A DNA stretch of 64,000 nt from Rhizophagus irregularis (GCF_026210795.1 NC_089433.1:4861001-4925000), one strand, 5' to 3'; counted from the first letter of the stretch, positions 37,986 to 51,207 are shown. Notes: a model not told the origin generated them from the letters alone. Made by a program: numbers and translations.

Positions 37986-38455
37986 ATGACAACTAGAACA
38001 GATTGCAGAGAGGAGACTCTTCGAAGGTTTGTTGAAAGAAATACGAACAATGTTAATGTTTACATTAGAACTTATAAAGTTCAAAATGCATATCTCATAG
38101 TTGATCCTGAATCATATCAATGTCTCATAATTTACCATGGTGGAGAAAAGGATTATTTCTTATGGTCTGGATGGAAGTTGAGCAACTGTCAACATCAGCA
38201 TGTAACACACCACCATGTAAATTAAAAGCAACCATACTTATTGTATTTGAAGGTGAAGGAAATGACTTAATTGACTTAATTAACCTATTTTTTGAATATG
38301 TATAAATATAGTGAGAATACTTATGATGGGAAAGTGTATGATGAACTTATAGTTTTAGCTGAAAGTTGCATTTCATCATCATTTGAAGGGAGGGATAAAA
38401 TAACCCCAGATGATGATTATAAGATTAGAAAGAAGGCAGGGTGTCTTTATTAATT
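37986..38455 (+). pseudogene. Broken unknown reading frame
   Basis: Three adjacent coding-like pieces in different frames: 37986-38225 (MTTRTDCREETLRRFVERN..YHGGEKDYFLWSGWK), 38175-38305 (EVEQLSTSACNTPPCKLKATILIVFEGEGNDLIDLI) and about 38308-38455 (NTYDGKVYDELIVLAESC..DDDYKIRKKAG, stop). They read as one former protein with at least one frameshift and one break, or a spliced gene whose introns I could not place. Family not recognised. Confidence 0.35.
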
Positions 38456-38529
38456 AAATTGATGCAGATGATCAGGAATAATTTTATGGAAATAAATTAT
38501 ATGAACCTGTTTGCGAAATTTGCCGAGAA

Positions 38530-39550
38530 AAAATCGTCTCTGTGTCTCTATGCTAAAAGGGAGGTGAACATAAAAAAATCACACTTTAAGTGATGAATTT
38601 TAAAAAAATTTATCTTATTACAATTTAATTCTTATTTCTAGTCATGTAATGCTTGCTTTACAGTTATAATATACTTATTATAGCATGAAATTAAATTTTA
38701 TGTGTAATGAATACAGCTAAGTAAAAGAAAGTAATAGAATGAGAGAAATCTGTCCCGTTTAATGGCCTGTTACTCCTCCATATTGTAATGTTCCAATCAT
38801 ATCAATCATTCATCCATTTGAAATTTAGATATCTGTCATCTGTCAGTTAAATCAGATAGATCGGGTTAACAGAAGTCATCATCCATCAGATCTGAAACTC
38901 CTTTTGTCCTAAGAAATTTTTTTTGATTGTATACAAAGTATAGGATTTTCTCTTTTTAAAGTACAACCGTTAAAGACTAGTACCTCTTGAGCGAGACAAA
39001 TGGAAAGGTGAAGGTTTGTCTGGTCTCTTCTCAGGAATGTTATTAGTGTTCATTTTTTTTAGGAACTGAAATGTGAGAATGGCTTTTGGGGATTGAATCT
39101 GCATTTTTTAAAAGAACATTATTGTTTTTTTTTTCTTTTAGAATAGCCACCTTGAAACTTTTTGAGGAAATGAAAAGAGTCTGAACTCTTTCATTAGGAT
39201 GCTATTTACTTCTTTTTTTCTTATTTTTAAGAGAAATCACTTTGAAGACTATTAGGATTTACAAGAACAATACTTTTTTTAAAAAATAACTGCTACTAGA
39301 ATGGCTTCTTGGGGTAAATGGAAAGGAGTTTGGGTCTTTTACGAGAAGTTGTGAACATTTACTAAATGTCATTCTTTCTGTTGAACTGTGATTCAAACTT
39401 AGAAGGTAAATTTTAGATAGGAGATGATATTTTTTTATTTTAAAAACCATTTGCTAATATTCTGTTTATTTTGTTTTTTGTAGGATGGGCTATTTGACTC
39501 TTGGAGGTGGTTCTTAGATGGAAAGTGAATTTGGCAAGGAGTTCTTATTC
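38530..39550. other. T-rich region with loosely repeated sequence
   Basis: Stretches such as GAATGGCTT(C/T)TTGGGG and AAAGGAGTTTGGGTCTTTTA recur in degenerate form between about 38940 and 39540 and again past 40590, suggesting an old repeat array now split by the transposon at 39559-40582. No gene. Confidence 0.35.
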
Positions 39551-40590
39551 CTTTTAGTTAGGGATTGGAATCGATTATCATTATTAGAATCAATTTTAAA
39601 ATCGATTAATCACGATTAATCGTTTCGCAAAATTTTGATTCTATAATTTGATTTTCGATTTTTGATAATCGGATTTATACTTCAAAAACAATACTATTTT
39701 ATGGCGCTAGCATCTTGTTAAACGTTTTAATGAACTTTTTATTTTCTATAATTTGTAATTATAGAATTTTTTTATACTTAAAATAATGTATTTTTTATAT
39801 TTTAAATTTAAAATAATGAATTTTAAAACTTATTTTTCGGTGTAACAGATAAATTTGATGATGATCATTTAATAAACTACTTTTATTATCAATACTGCTA
39901 TAGGTGTCGTTGAAATTAATTACGGATTTTACCACGATTACGGCACGTGCCGCATTGCCAACCGTAAAAACCGTAAAATTTTATTACAGCAAAATTCAAA
40001 ATATACGGGACACTTGAGAATTTTGATTGTTGGGTTGTCGGGTAGCCGGGTTACTCGGCAGTAGGTTATTATATAATCTGATATACTACTATTACACTCA
40101 TGTCACGTGTTATTTATAAAATAACCTATTGCCGACTAACCCGGCTACCCGACAACCCGACAATCAAAATTCTCAAGTGTCCCATATATTTTGAATTTTG
40201 CTGTAAGGCATTAAGTTCGGCCAGAGTTAAATGATCTTCGCGATAATGTCCTTTTTTGGAATATGGTGTAACCATTGTGTAACTCGATTCTCCATTTTTG
40301 ATGGGAAGCAAAATTCCTTTTTTGGAATTTTGTGTAACGTCACGTGATATAACAACAAAAATTCGGCCGGCATTACCGGCATTACCGGCATTATAAACCT
40401 ATTTACGGCATTACGGATAATTTACGGATTTCGCCGAATTAATTACGGTATAGCCGAAATGCCAAAATTCATGAATTTCGACGACAAGTATAAATTTCGA
40501 TTTTTGTTCGATAATCGATTTAAAATCGATTCTTATCGATTTTCGATAAATTCGATTATTGTAAAATCGATTCCAATCCCTACTTTTAGT
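39551..40590. mobile_element. Non-autonomous hAT-type transposon (MITE) with 8-bp target duplication
   Basis: A 1,024-bp element (39559-40582) has terminal inverted repeats: left TAGGGATTGGAATCGATT, right its exact complement AATCGATTCCAATCCCTA. It is bounded on both sides by the identical 8-bp CTTTTAGT (39551-39558 and 40583-40590), the target-duplication length of the hAT superfamily, and the TIR fits the (C/T)AGNG hAT end. Subterminal sequence is dense in ATCGATT and both ends diverge at GATTTATACTT about 100 bp inside. The interior has no transposase frame but holds GGCATTACC repeats near 40368 and a nested foldback element. Confidence 0.88.
39985..40205. mobile_element. Nested Tc1/mariner-like foldback MITE inside the hAT element
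   Basis: The 217-bp insert (39987-40203) starts CAGCAAAATTC and ends GAATTTTGCTG, is flanked by TA on both sides, and is almost all inverted repeat: arms of ~85 bp (39985-40070 and 40120-40205) match with only four differences around a ~49-bp loop. TA target duplication and CAG ends fit the Tc1/mariner superfamily. The small arm divergence shows that it inserted more recently than the host element decayed. Confidence 0.85.
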
Positions 40591-43312
40591 ATCCTTTCTT
40601 CAATTTAGGTAAGATTTCTCTTTTGATGATCTCTCTTTTAGGAATAATAGTGACCAATATTCCTTTTAGGGATTGTTTTCTTTTATTAAATTAAATATAG
40701 AAATAAATTACTACAATTGTAAATACTGTATAAAAAGATGTAATATTTCAATTAAGAATCTTAATAAAAAATCAATTATTATGCGATAATCTAATAAGAG
40801 TTTAATATCATTTTTCAACAAGAAAGGGGTCATGCTGAAAGAGATTATCATACTAAGTCATGTAAGTCGTGTGAATCATGTGAAACTTGATAAACTCAAA
40901 ATTTAAAAACATTTAAATAATATTGTAAGAAGAATTATCATCACTTGTAAAATAAGCTGTAATACATCTAATAAATCAAGCCTAATTATAATATAATATA
41001 AATCAATTTTTGATAGAAAGGAGGTAAACAATACAATAAATGGGATTATGAAAATATATATTTCATTATCAGAATTATTTATACTAAACTATAGTTTAGT
41101 TCAAAAAGTATGGATCAATTTGGTAGTTCAGACATTCAGAATGATTATCCTTAGTGAGGTGATGTGTTGTGGTCAAGTAGATTCTGTAGAATCTGCAAAA
41201 TGCAAAATGGCGTGATATTTAGATATATTTCAAGTCTTGCAATTCTTGAATTCAAATATATAAATCTTTAAAATACATACGATATAATACCAAGCCCAAT
41301 ATCAATATATTTATTTAATTGTGATGACAACATATCAATAATGTGCAACAATATAAACAAAATGTTTAACCATATAAAATATGAAAAAATTAGGGATAAA
41401 AGTACGCAGTAAAATATAAAAGTTTTTATATAAAATCACTTAAAAATTCGTTATATAAATTGCAGTATATCAAAATCATATTGATATGTTATTCAAAGTT
41501 TTCTCCTTTTTTTAATTATTTATGATTTTGAACCATATGAGATATAATTTGATTGGTATTAAATGGTTTTACCAGATTTAACCTGTAAATTTATTATTTT
41601 GGACGAAATAAAATAAACTTGAATTCATAATCAGTTTGATCATTATTTGAGTAGGTATTTTTATAATTATGCTGCAATTGCTGCATAGAGGCTAATGAAA
41701 TTTGGGTCAGGTTTAAAACATTAATATATTGATATATTATAATTTTTCAGCGGAATTATAAATAGTCAATTTCAAACTTTTTAAATTGGTAAAATATGAT
41801 AGAAATTATACGCTAAGTTGACCATTTGTCTAAAATTATTATATGGTATTTCATGTTTAATAAATGGTTTTCAACAAGTGATTCGTTACAAAAATGGTTA
41901 ATGTTTAAATGACATAACATCAAATAATTTTAAGGAGTTTGAGTAATCTTCATTCCTTTAATTGATTTGCATATCTCTGATACAATTAAACACTATCATT
42001 TATACTTATTGTAAGGTGTAAATCTTAAATTTTTACTAACAAAAAGATAAATAATTTCATTAAAATAAATCCATTTTAAAATGTTAAAGGTTTTTCTAAT
42101 TGTTGGATTCAAATATTTACAAAAGCTGATATAATTAAATAAAGACCTTTTATATGACATTGCGGCGGATTTATGAAATTTGGCAAAAACCTCTGCTGCA
42201 CCCTCGGGAATTAAAATTGACTTACGGAAACATGTGATATCAATCAAAAATGTCAAATAATGACGCGCCTTTTAACACTGTAAAAATTGGTTAGACGCAA
42301 GATTTGAGGCACAAAAAGATTTTTGGGGCTCATTTTTGACTGTTCACTAATAAATTTGGGGACTTAAATTATTTTGTGACTAAAATACTGTCAAATATTT
42401 ATTTGATTTGACACGACGGAGGTATTTCACCGTGATGAATTTGTTGATCATTGATTATATTTTTTAATAGTATTAACAGATCTAAATGATTATTGGGAAA
42501 TAATATTGGAGTACAATAAAGAAATAATGATTTGTTTTCCATTTTGAGATTTGGCGAAAAATAGTATTTAAAATATAATACATTTCATCATAATTATGTA
42601 ATTTTAAATAAAAAAGAAGACTGTCCTTGTGGCTATGTAGGCTATGTATGGCTAAGCAAAGCAACCAATCATATTTTATTGTATATTAAACATAAATATT
42701 AAAAGTGTACTATTTATTTGGCTATGTAATATTGCTGTGTAATTATGTATAGCTATGCATAATTATGTGTGGCTATGTGTGGCTATGTGACATTTTTTTT
42801 TAATATTTAACAGAGTGGTAAAGGGTGAATACAACATTTAGTTTTTTTTATTTTACTCACAAAAGTAATTGCAAATTACTCATAATTTCTAATATGGAAT
42901 TCTAAGTTATATTCATTATTACCTTAATTTTGGTAAAGCTGTTATAAAAAATAAATAACATGCAAATTAAATTAAAGACAATACTTTAACTCAGACTTCA
43001 ATTCAAGGTTCAATTAAAGGCAATACCTTTCAAAGTTCAACACAAGTTCTTTAAAGGCAAGGTTTGGATGAAAATTTTCAGTCTTTCAAACAGTCCTTGT
43101 AAAAAAAAATACATATTGTGGATTTACAAGAAATGTACAATAATGACAGATTGACTTATTAAATGATTTATAAAGATTAAAAGATTGAAAAATACTATAA
43201 TTCTGTTTAAATTAAACCTGTATAAATATTTTATGATTTTTATATTGAATATGATTTTTTTTCTTGAAAAACCGATCATATTTAATTTTATAAAAAAGGT
43301 CCCACCTCACCA
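40591..43312. other. Gene-poor region with short satellite-like motif
   Basis: 2.7 kb without a supportable gene. At about 42630-42790 the motif (T)GGCTATGT(G/A) recurs seven or so times. The minus frame 41996-42256 starts plausibly (MTFLIDITCFRKSILIPEGAAEVFAKF..) but has no homology I recognise and decays to Phe/Tyr/Lys-rich sequence; I leave it uncalled. Confidence 0.35.
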
Positions 43313-43481
43313 TCATGCAAAACGCCATATAATATTAAAGTGCAACTTCAAAGGATAATGTTCATCAGCTACAGCAATAAAGTCAACACCTTTAACAACA
43401 AGTTTAATAACTTCTTTAATGGCAAGACAAATAGTTGCATGAACTTCAGATTCAGTTAAATTAGAAGCAATGATAGAGTAC
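43313..43481 (-). pseudogene. Orphan exon of an unknown repetitive-type gene
   Basis: After a good acceptor (ATAATAG) the minus strand reads YSIIASNLTESEVHATICLAIKE then VVKGVDFIAVADEHYPLKLHF and stops. It is clearly protein-like, yet no upstream exon is seen and the surroundings are element relics. Family unknown; probably a fragment of a repeated gene. Confidence 0.4.
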
Positions 43482-44102
43482 TATTATAAACAAAAATTAT
43501 AAAACCAATATCCAAAAGGCATATCAGAAGTTCTTATATTTTAGCATGTTTTATAGAACAATGTGAAAATGATATATAGACACATATCCTAGACAAGTAC
43601 AATTCTATTTTAAGCATACAATTTGCCTTTTGAATGGTCTGATGGAACATTACTTGGCTGAGTAAACCATAAAATCTACTATAATGTCTAACCTCAACCT
43701 TGATGATCCTAATCTAATGCTCAACTTAACCTAGTAAACTATAATCAAGTAATATGAATATTTAATCAATCAAAGAATATACAGAAATGATGATTCTTTT
43801 TATGTATTCAACTGCAATATGGATATTGAAAAGATGAATCGTGTGAAATTTCTTAATGAACTGCAAATGCTTTTAACTCTTTTTTTTCCTTTTTTTTCTT
43901 TTTTTTCACATTTTCATTTTCAACACCCAATATTAACTATTAAACTAATCCTTATATATTCTCCAATTCATTTACTATGAATAGTACTATGAATAGTAAA
44001 GGACTTTCTAATTAGCAATGCAAATTAAGTCTTAGTTATATTATATAGCATTATTTTAAAATAATTAATTTAAATATAGAGCCTTTTCTTGAAATTCTCT
44101 AC

Positions 44103-44755
44103 ATGGCAGCATTGAATGCAATTATATATTTTCAAAGTTTTTTAATATCAGTAGGATTTCTGATATTTGGCATGGCCAAAATTTTATATAATAGTAAGAT
44201 GCTGGTATGTAACTTTGGTATATCTGCTAAAAGATTAAAATTATTCTACAAAAATACTCCATGGCATGTGAAACCTCTTATACATTTATTATTAACATTA
44301 AGAAATGTAATAATTGTAAATAGAGGCTTCCAATTTCTAAAAATGATTCAATAAGAATTTTAGGAGTATGGTTTAATATATAATAATCATAAGAAATATA
44401 TAATTAAACAAATTAAATATGAAATTAATTATGAAGCTGGATAATAAAGTTATAGAAAATACAGTATATATATATAAAATAGATTTTTGGGAGAATAAAT
44501 GAATTCATATTGAAGATTCAGAATCCAGATGACTCAGAAATAGGCAAGTTTCATAAAAAGAAACTCAATAATAAATCTAATGAACAAATTAATGATGAAA
44601 TATTTCAGTTCCTCAAAAAGTTGGTAGGTCAAATTACTCATAGCAAAGAGACAAGCTTTATGGATAAAGATAAAAATATTATTGCAAGAACTGATTGTGA
44701 CGATCCAGACAAGGTTATCTACTTAAAAATCAAGGCATTTATACCTTTAGATTAG
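44103..44755 (+). pseudogene. Two unlinked coding-like fragments
   Basis: Frame 44103-44354 (MAALNAIIYFQSFLISVGFLIFG..) and frame 44510-44755 (..NPDDSEIGKFHKKKLNNKSNEQ.., ends IKAFIPLD). The second has a charged, normal-looking composition with DEIFQFLKKLVG. I recognise neither; both are likely relics. Confidence 0.25.
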
Positions 44756-46525
44756 AATATTGAAACAAAAATTAAGATTTTGAAGTTGGTCAGGGTAATC
44801 TTCTTAAAGGGTATTCTTGAAAAAGTGGAGAAATAATACTGAAATAATTCCACAATATCAATATATATGACTCACCATGCTTATGAAGGAGAGAGATTAA
44901 ATTTGTTTAACAAATATAAAAAAAGAATAATTAAAAATTTTAAACATGAATCTGAAAATTCATCTTCACAGATAGTTAAGAAATTTGAAAGATTTTTTAA
45001 TATTATACCAAAAAGTCAGTTAATGTTGATTAAATAATTAAATAAGTTTAATTGCATCATATAAACAACTACTTTATAGGAATTTGGACATTTATGAAAA
45101 ATAGAAATAGGGAACAAAGCAGGCAATTTTGGCAGTAAGATCACAAAAAAGAAAACATTAACAGATAGTCTTTACTGCACCTTACAGAATTAATCAATCA
45201 TATATAAGCCTTTACCTTATCTGCATGCAGGAATTTTTTTGCATTTTTTTTCATAATTTCATATGGCTATTATTAATTGTTCAATTCATTATGCATTATG
45301 AAATCACATGCTATTTTTGATAGAATTATTACAAACAGACACTTTCATAAGCAACCTCACCAATGAAATCTTCAGATTCGTCTAATGATAATTTTGTCTA
45401 TCATATTAATGTTTAATTAAATCTATGCAAAAAATTCTAGTCTCCTATTAAACAATGGCTCTCATATTATATCAAATATACCCAAGCATTGATTCAGTCA
45501 GCTTCCAGCAAATCTAGTTCTGAGGTGACCAAGTTTTAGAAAAACTCTCAAACTTTCTAATCTTCCTTCTAAACAAAATTTTTTGCTAAATAGATTTATT
45601 AAAGATATTGATCAGAAGATATCATTAATGTAAATAAAGTTTTAAGTAAAAGATTTTGTCATTGAAAACAAACCCTACTAGATAAAAGATCAAGACTTCT
45701 GGAAAAACAAGGATGCATTCAAAAAAATGAAACTAGCAAGATACAGAATTAAGACTTCAGGAAAAAGAAACAATAAATAAGAATTTACAGTAAGATGTAA
45801 CAAGCTTGATTTATTTTAACAATTTAAATCATCAAAGAATTGAATTTGCAAAAGTGCTGGGTAGGCCAAGAATCTATTTTCAAAAGGAAAATCAAAATTT
45901 CTATAGTAAAAATAATTAAATCATAGGTTTTTATTAATAAACAACAAAAATATTTATAATATTGGATGGTACTATTGACAAATAATTTTATCATTTGAGA
46001 CTATTCCATCTTTCACCAAAACAATCTTCATTATATATGGATATTATCACAGGATATCTCAAAGGTCTTTGATTCAATTGATCTCAATATGCCAATCTTC
46101 AAAATTTTAGAATTAAAACCAATTTTAACCAAAGATGTAAAAGGTGTCCAGGAAGATGCCACTCCATTTAACTATGTCCATATTGGTTAGTATAAACAAA
46201 ATGATTATAATGAGGATCAACATACCAGTCTTTTATGGACAGTGAAGAATACAAAAATTTTTCTTTATACTACACTATGATCTAATATACAAGTAAGGAG
46301 TTTTCAAAACTTACCAAAGAAAAACAAGAAATAATGGCAATATTAAAATAAAAATTGGATTTCTACCCTAATTTATTTATAAGAGATTTAATATAATATG
46401 AAAATTTTGTATAATATGAATTTCAATTCTGATAATACTCAATTTTTTAAAGTTCAGTATTTGATATTTCTGGTTCCATAAAGCTATGTTTAAACCAAAT
46501 ACTAGAGGGAGAATGATGAAAATTT
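44756..46525. other. Gene-free decayed region
   Basis: Less homopolymer-rich than flanking DNA and with short protein-like snatches in several frames (for example near 45980-46190), consistent with old transposon sequence, but nothing that I can name. Confidence 0.3.
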
Positions 46526-46762
46526 TTATTTAGAATTATATTGACCAATGATCAACATTTCAATTAATTCCTTAATCACTCCTGCACAGAACTCCTTTCC
46601 ATTATCTGATTGGTAAAATAGTTGGAGGATAAGGCTTACTACTAGAAAGATATATAAAAGGGCTGGATAGAAAGATAATCCTCCAAGGTTATACATTAGG
46701 AGGGTTAAAGGAATATTGTATTCAAGGAGGTAAAGAAAATTTTTCTTTACCCCTGAGTACAA
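46526..46762 (-). mobile_element. Retroelement-type integrase core fragment
   Basis: The minus frame ends ..LQLFYQSDNGKEFCAGVIKELIEM.., carrying the SDNGxEF motif around the second catalytic Asp of retroviral-type integrase cores, followed by VIKEL as in LTR-retrotransposon integrases. The upstream HHCC domain and downstream catalytic Glu are missing. A short relic only. Confidence 0.6.
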
Positions 46763-47851
46763 AAAAATTTATTTATCTGTAGGAAATAGGTTTGATTGTG
46801 AGATGTGCAAGGATAAGGGTTATGCTCTTGTTGTTTGTGATAGTTATTTTGAAATCTTTTTGTTTCCAATTCTCCTCTGCTTCTTACATGAGAGCCTAAA
46901 AAATGGAAAAGATCAAAAAAGATATGCTACTTTAATAACTTTATGCATTCAAAAATTTTGAATGATGAAGTATTGAAAGATCTTGAAAGAATCCTCTGTA
47001 ATAATAATGCATAGTAATAACTTTTATAAACTTCCTAAAGAACCAGTAATTTTAAAAAACTTAGCTTAATTAAAAAACAAGGATTTTATAATATGACAAT
47101 TAAAAGGAGCGAGATCTTGATGAAAGTTGCTTCAGGTAAATATTAATATATATGTGTATGGCTTTAATTTTTTATAATATATTAATTTTTAATTAAATAA
47201 TATACTACTAAATAATAGGTTTAGTTTCATTTAAAGAAATCATAAAAAATGAAAGTGAAAATATTTTTAGTATATATTGAACAACTTGATTTCAATAATT
47301 CAGAAGAGTACCACATTAATTCTTATTTTTGTAGAAAGTTTGTAAGTAGATTCAAAGCTAATGTTTGTTTTTAATTCTAAAGAAATTAAATGATGAAAGT
47401 TGTCATGCTGATTGGCTTAATTATGGAATAGTTTCAATTATTATAATTGATAAGAAAAACAATCTCTCACTTGTATACCTCATTATATACAACCTATTAA
47501 TATTCCAACCAAACATGCCTAATGGCAATAGAAGCAAAGTAAGCCTAAAGGGAGCTCTGCCAAGCAGCATTCTTAAAGGGAATCAATAAATTTACCAGAT
47601 TTTACTTAAAATTCAACTTTTGAATTGATCAATAAAATCATTCAAGGTGCTTTATATTAAGTTATTATATTTATTATTATTTTATAATTTATAATATTTA
47701 ATAATATAAATTAAGGAACAAAATTTTATTATAGCAATAAATATGCTTTAGTATTATTATTTAAATTTAATAATATGAAAATATGATCCTCTTACATAAT
47801 TTCAGATATAGATAAGAATAGGTATGATTAAATGGTTTCTGAAATATTGTA

Positions 47852-48038
47852 GATTCTAGACAGGAGTAATATTGATGATTCAACTCTATCAGTGGTTCAA
47901 GATCTATTACTCCAAAATGTTGCAGAACAGGATATTTCTGCTCAAAAGACTTGTCACCTACTTCTTGGAATCTCCTTATATCACACTAGTTGTCAATTTG
48001 TAACTTTAAATCTTGATCAAAACTCCTTAATGACTTAA
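47852..48038 (+). mobile_element. Helitron-type (Pif1-like) helicase fragment
   Basis: Following a possible acceptor (TTGTAG), the frame reads ..DLLLQNVAEQDISAQKTCHLLLG then ISLYHTSCQFVTLNL and stops at 48036-48038. The VAE-D-SAQ--CHLLLG--LY-SS--FVTL pattern is typical of the region before the helicase core in Helitron Rep/Hel proteins. Only this patch survives. Confidence 0.5.
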
Positions 48039-50575
48039 AAAAGGAATATGATCAAGTTGAATACAAAGATGGATTTTTATATATGCATTTTTTTGGATTA
48101 CAAAAAGAAAAATGACTGTTTATTAAATAGGATGAAATGGTCCATATTATGAACAATCTAAATTGTCAGTTCAATTTGACTTATCAAAAACATATAGTGA
48201 TATAGAAAGCTATTTTTAGGATTTGGTTGGATTGGAGAAATTATTCCTAATATTTTTATAATATTTATTATAATTATTTAAATTATATAATTAGTATGAT
48301 ATCACTTATTTTTCAATTTTTTTCATATTACAAAATTCCTAATATAAGAAATTTTATAGTAATCAATTATCAATAATATGGTTATTGACTATATTAAAAG
48401 TCTAATGCTTGGCTCATACTATATATAGGGACTTCTTTAAAGAAAAAATTTTCCTTTTCCTTCCTTAATTTATTTTTACTTCTATCCTATTTTGATTTTA
48501 TTTCATTATTAAAGTTATAAATTATTGTTTTTCTTGTTTTTTGATAAAAATAAATTATCAAAGAAAAGATTACTCCCACCAGAAGAAAAACTAGGTCTAC
48601 AAGCAAGATAGGTTTGAAATAATCTATGTATTTGAATATTTAATTCAAAAATATTACTACCCAACTTTTAAGTAGAATTACACATTTACAAATACTTTTA
48701 TTAAAACAAATGCTATTTGGATACATTAAAGAAGCAATTGATCATATTGCTGAAGTATGGAGTAATGTTACTCAAACAACCATTCGATTAAAACAGGCAT
48801 ACTTCCATCTTATAATGATAATATGGTAACCCCTATGGAAGCCACATTAGTGGCACAGTTGTTACTATTTTCATCATTGTATAACATTTATCATGCACAT
48901 GAAAAAATGAAAAAACGCATATCTTTTTATTCTTTAAAATACACTGAATTTTTTATATTTTTACATACAGTATAAACAAAAACCAAGTATTTTAAAGTAT
49001 TTTTTGATGAAACAAGTATTCATAAAGTGTTTTTTAATGAAATAAGTACTTTTAAAGTGGTTTTTTAACCAAAAAAATGTATTTTTTTTAACGAAAACAA
49101 AGTATTTTTATTATTTTTTTTTAATGAAAACAAAGTATTTTTTTAACAAAACAGTATTTATAAAGTGTTCTTTAATGAAACAAGTATTTATAAAGTATTT
49201 TTTATCATTTTTTTTATGATATTTTAGTATATATATTTTTTTTTAAAACAAAAATTATTTTTTAACTAAGACAAATATTTTTTAACAGTTAGTAGTATTT
49301 ACTAGCAAAAATAAAGTATCTTTTTAAAATTAAAATAAATGAGAAAGTGTAATAAATTAAAATTATAAAAAAAGTCTGTGTACAAAAAAATCAGTGGCTT
49401 AGTTGTTCTACTGTTGTGGTTTCCTGATGGGTTTGTAGGGGTTACCTGATAATATAATGAAGATGAAGATGGATTGGACAAATCTTTGATATTTTCACAA
49501 TGTTACAGACACAATTGTAAGCTGAAATAGAATGTATAGATTTAACAGAATATAAAAAAGGATGAATAAACTACTTCTGAAATGATTATAATATGATATT
49601 CAAATGCAGGCATAAAATTTTCTTTCTAACTCAAATAATTATCATAAGGAATTATTCTAAAAAACCGACATTGATAAGTAAAAATAATAGAATTGATATT
49701 TATCTTTAGTTGTTTTCCAAAACGGATTTTATACATTCTATTAATATAGATTCATTTAAAAGAAAATTGCACAAATTTTATAATTATTTTAGTTGAGTAA
49801 CTGGAGATCTAAATGTTAGGATAAATGATTATCATAACCTTTTAGAGAAAAAATGTATATACCATTGCATACTTATCATATTGGCAGATTTATTGTTTAA
49901 TTTACAATATTTAATATACAGTACCGTATACTACTAAATTTAATCTGATTGGATTGATATTCATCATTAGAAAGTAGAAGACATGGAAGATGGAATTCTA
50001 ATGGCACATCTAAATATAAATTCATCAGCTAGAATGCATAATAGGTATTTAAGAAGCAGAAAAATTATTTAATACCAATTAAAAGATAAATGATGTAATA
50101 TATATTTTCAGACATTATAATTAAGATAGTATAGTTATATATAATAATTTTATTAAGGCTTTGCAATTATTAACAATAAAATGATAAGAAATTATCAACC
50201 AAACATATATTACTATAACAATTGTTTTATTACAATTATTTCTATGTACTTTAATAATAATACAATTATAGTAAATAAAAATACAAATTTTAAATGCCTA
50301 ATATAAATAATATACACATTTTAATGTTTGATATACAAGATAAATATAACTAATTAAATAATGAAATTATAAATTATATTCATTTTATAAATTTTAATGA
50401 ATTTTTCAAGGTTACAAACATATTTTGTTTTATACCTTTTCAAAATTTGATTTAATGATCTATACAATCATCAAATTTGCTATATACACTTTCAAGAAAA
50501 TTTTTTTTTTTGAATAACGGTAATCCGAAATTGAGTATCAACCTAAGTATCTTAACGTACTAATATCATGTATTA
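48039..50575. other. AT-rich region with degenerate tandem repeats, no gene
   Basis: No supportable coding sequence. From about 48960 to 49320 a loose repeat of AAAGTATTTTTTAATGAAACAAGTATTTAT-type units (roughly 30 bp) occurs at least eight times with strong divergence. Confidence 0.45.
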
Positions 50576-51207
50576 TTACATGTTACGTATTCCATATCCA
50601 AAATTTAAAACCAACTTATAAATTTCTTTTTCCGGATCCTGAGTTAACCCATAAATTTCATGATTTAATTTAATCTATAAATATAATACTATTATTAGCA
50701 GAATTTTAAAATTTCAAAATTATCACTAAATAATAAAAATTAAATTACCTCATTTAAGAATTCTAATGTAATATTTTTTGAATTATTTAAACTTTTCAAA
50801 GCTACGACTAAATAAGGGACAGATCGTTCCCAATTTTGATTTTTATTATCCCATTCGTCTATACGTCCATCAATCCAAATTGCTCTGTACAGTTTGCTAG
50901 AACTGTTTTCTTTAACATGTTTAATATCGTAAAATCTATCATAAGGTATCCATTCTAATACACCTGTTATTTCACCATGTGATGATAATTGAGTATTTTT
51001 AATAAATATATCAACATCGTTATTACCACTGGTCCAATTCTTGAAATTTTGTTGAAACCGTTTCGTATTGCATATACATTTACATTCTTTGCATATCTCA
51101 TTCAATTCTTCTTTAACATGTGTAACATGTGTAACATGCGATTTTCTAATTAACTTCTTAAGCTTTTTAAGTTTCTTAATCCTTTTGATAAAGGAACGCA
51201 TTGACAT
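50576..51207 (-). CDS. Truncated protein-kinase-like gene
   Basis: Two minus-strand exons, 51207-50749 and 50674-50576 (558 nt, 185 aa). A basic N-terminus (KRIKKLKKLKKLIRK) and CKECKCICN lead to FQQNFKNWTSGN and the kinase N-lobe: EWIPYDRFYDIKHVKENSSSKLYRAIWIDG, then YLVVALKSLNNSKNITLEFLNE | IKLNHEIYGLTQDPE. The VALK lysine is present, but the usual glycine-rich loop is replaced by ENSSSKLY. After VLNFGYGIRNM the frame stops, so hinge, HRD and DFG parts are absent. This matches the lineage-expanded kinase genes of Rhizophagus-type fungi, here as a truncated pseudokinase or pseudogene. Splice phase is intact. Confidence 0.75.

Noticed and set aside
45980-46190. Possible reverse-transcriptase-like fragment (..SPKQSSLYMDIITGYL..)
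   Set aside because: Short, interrupted by stops and without catalytic motifs; could not be distinguished from chance.
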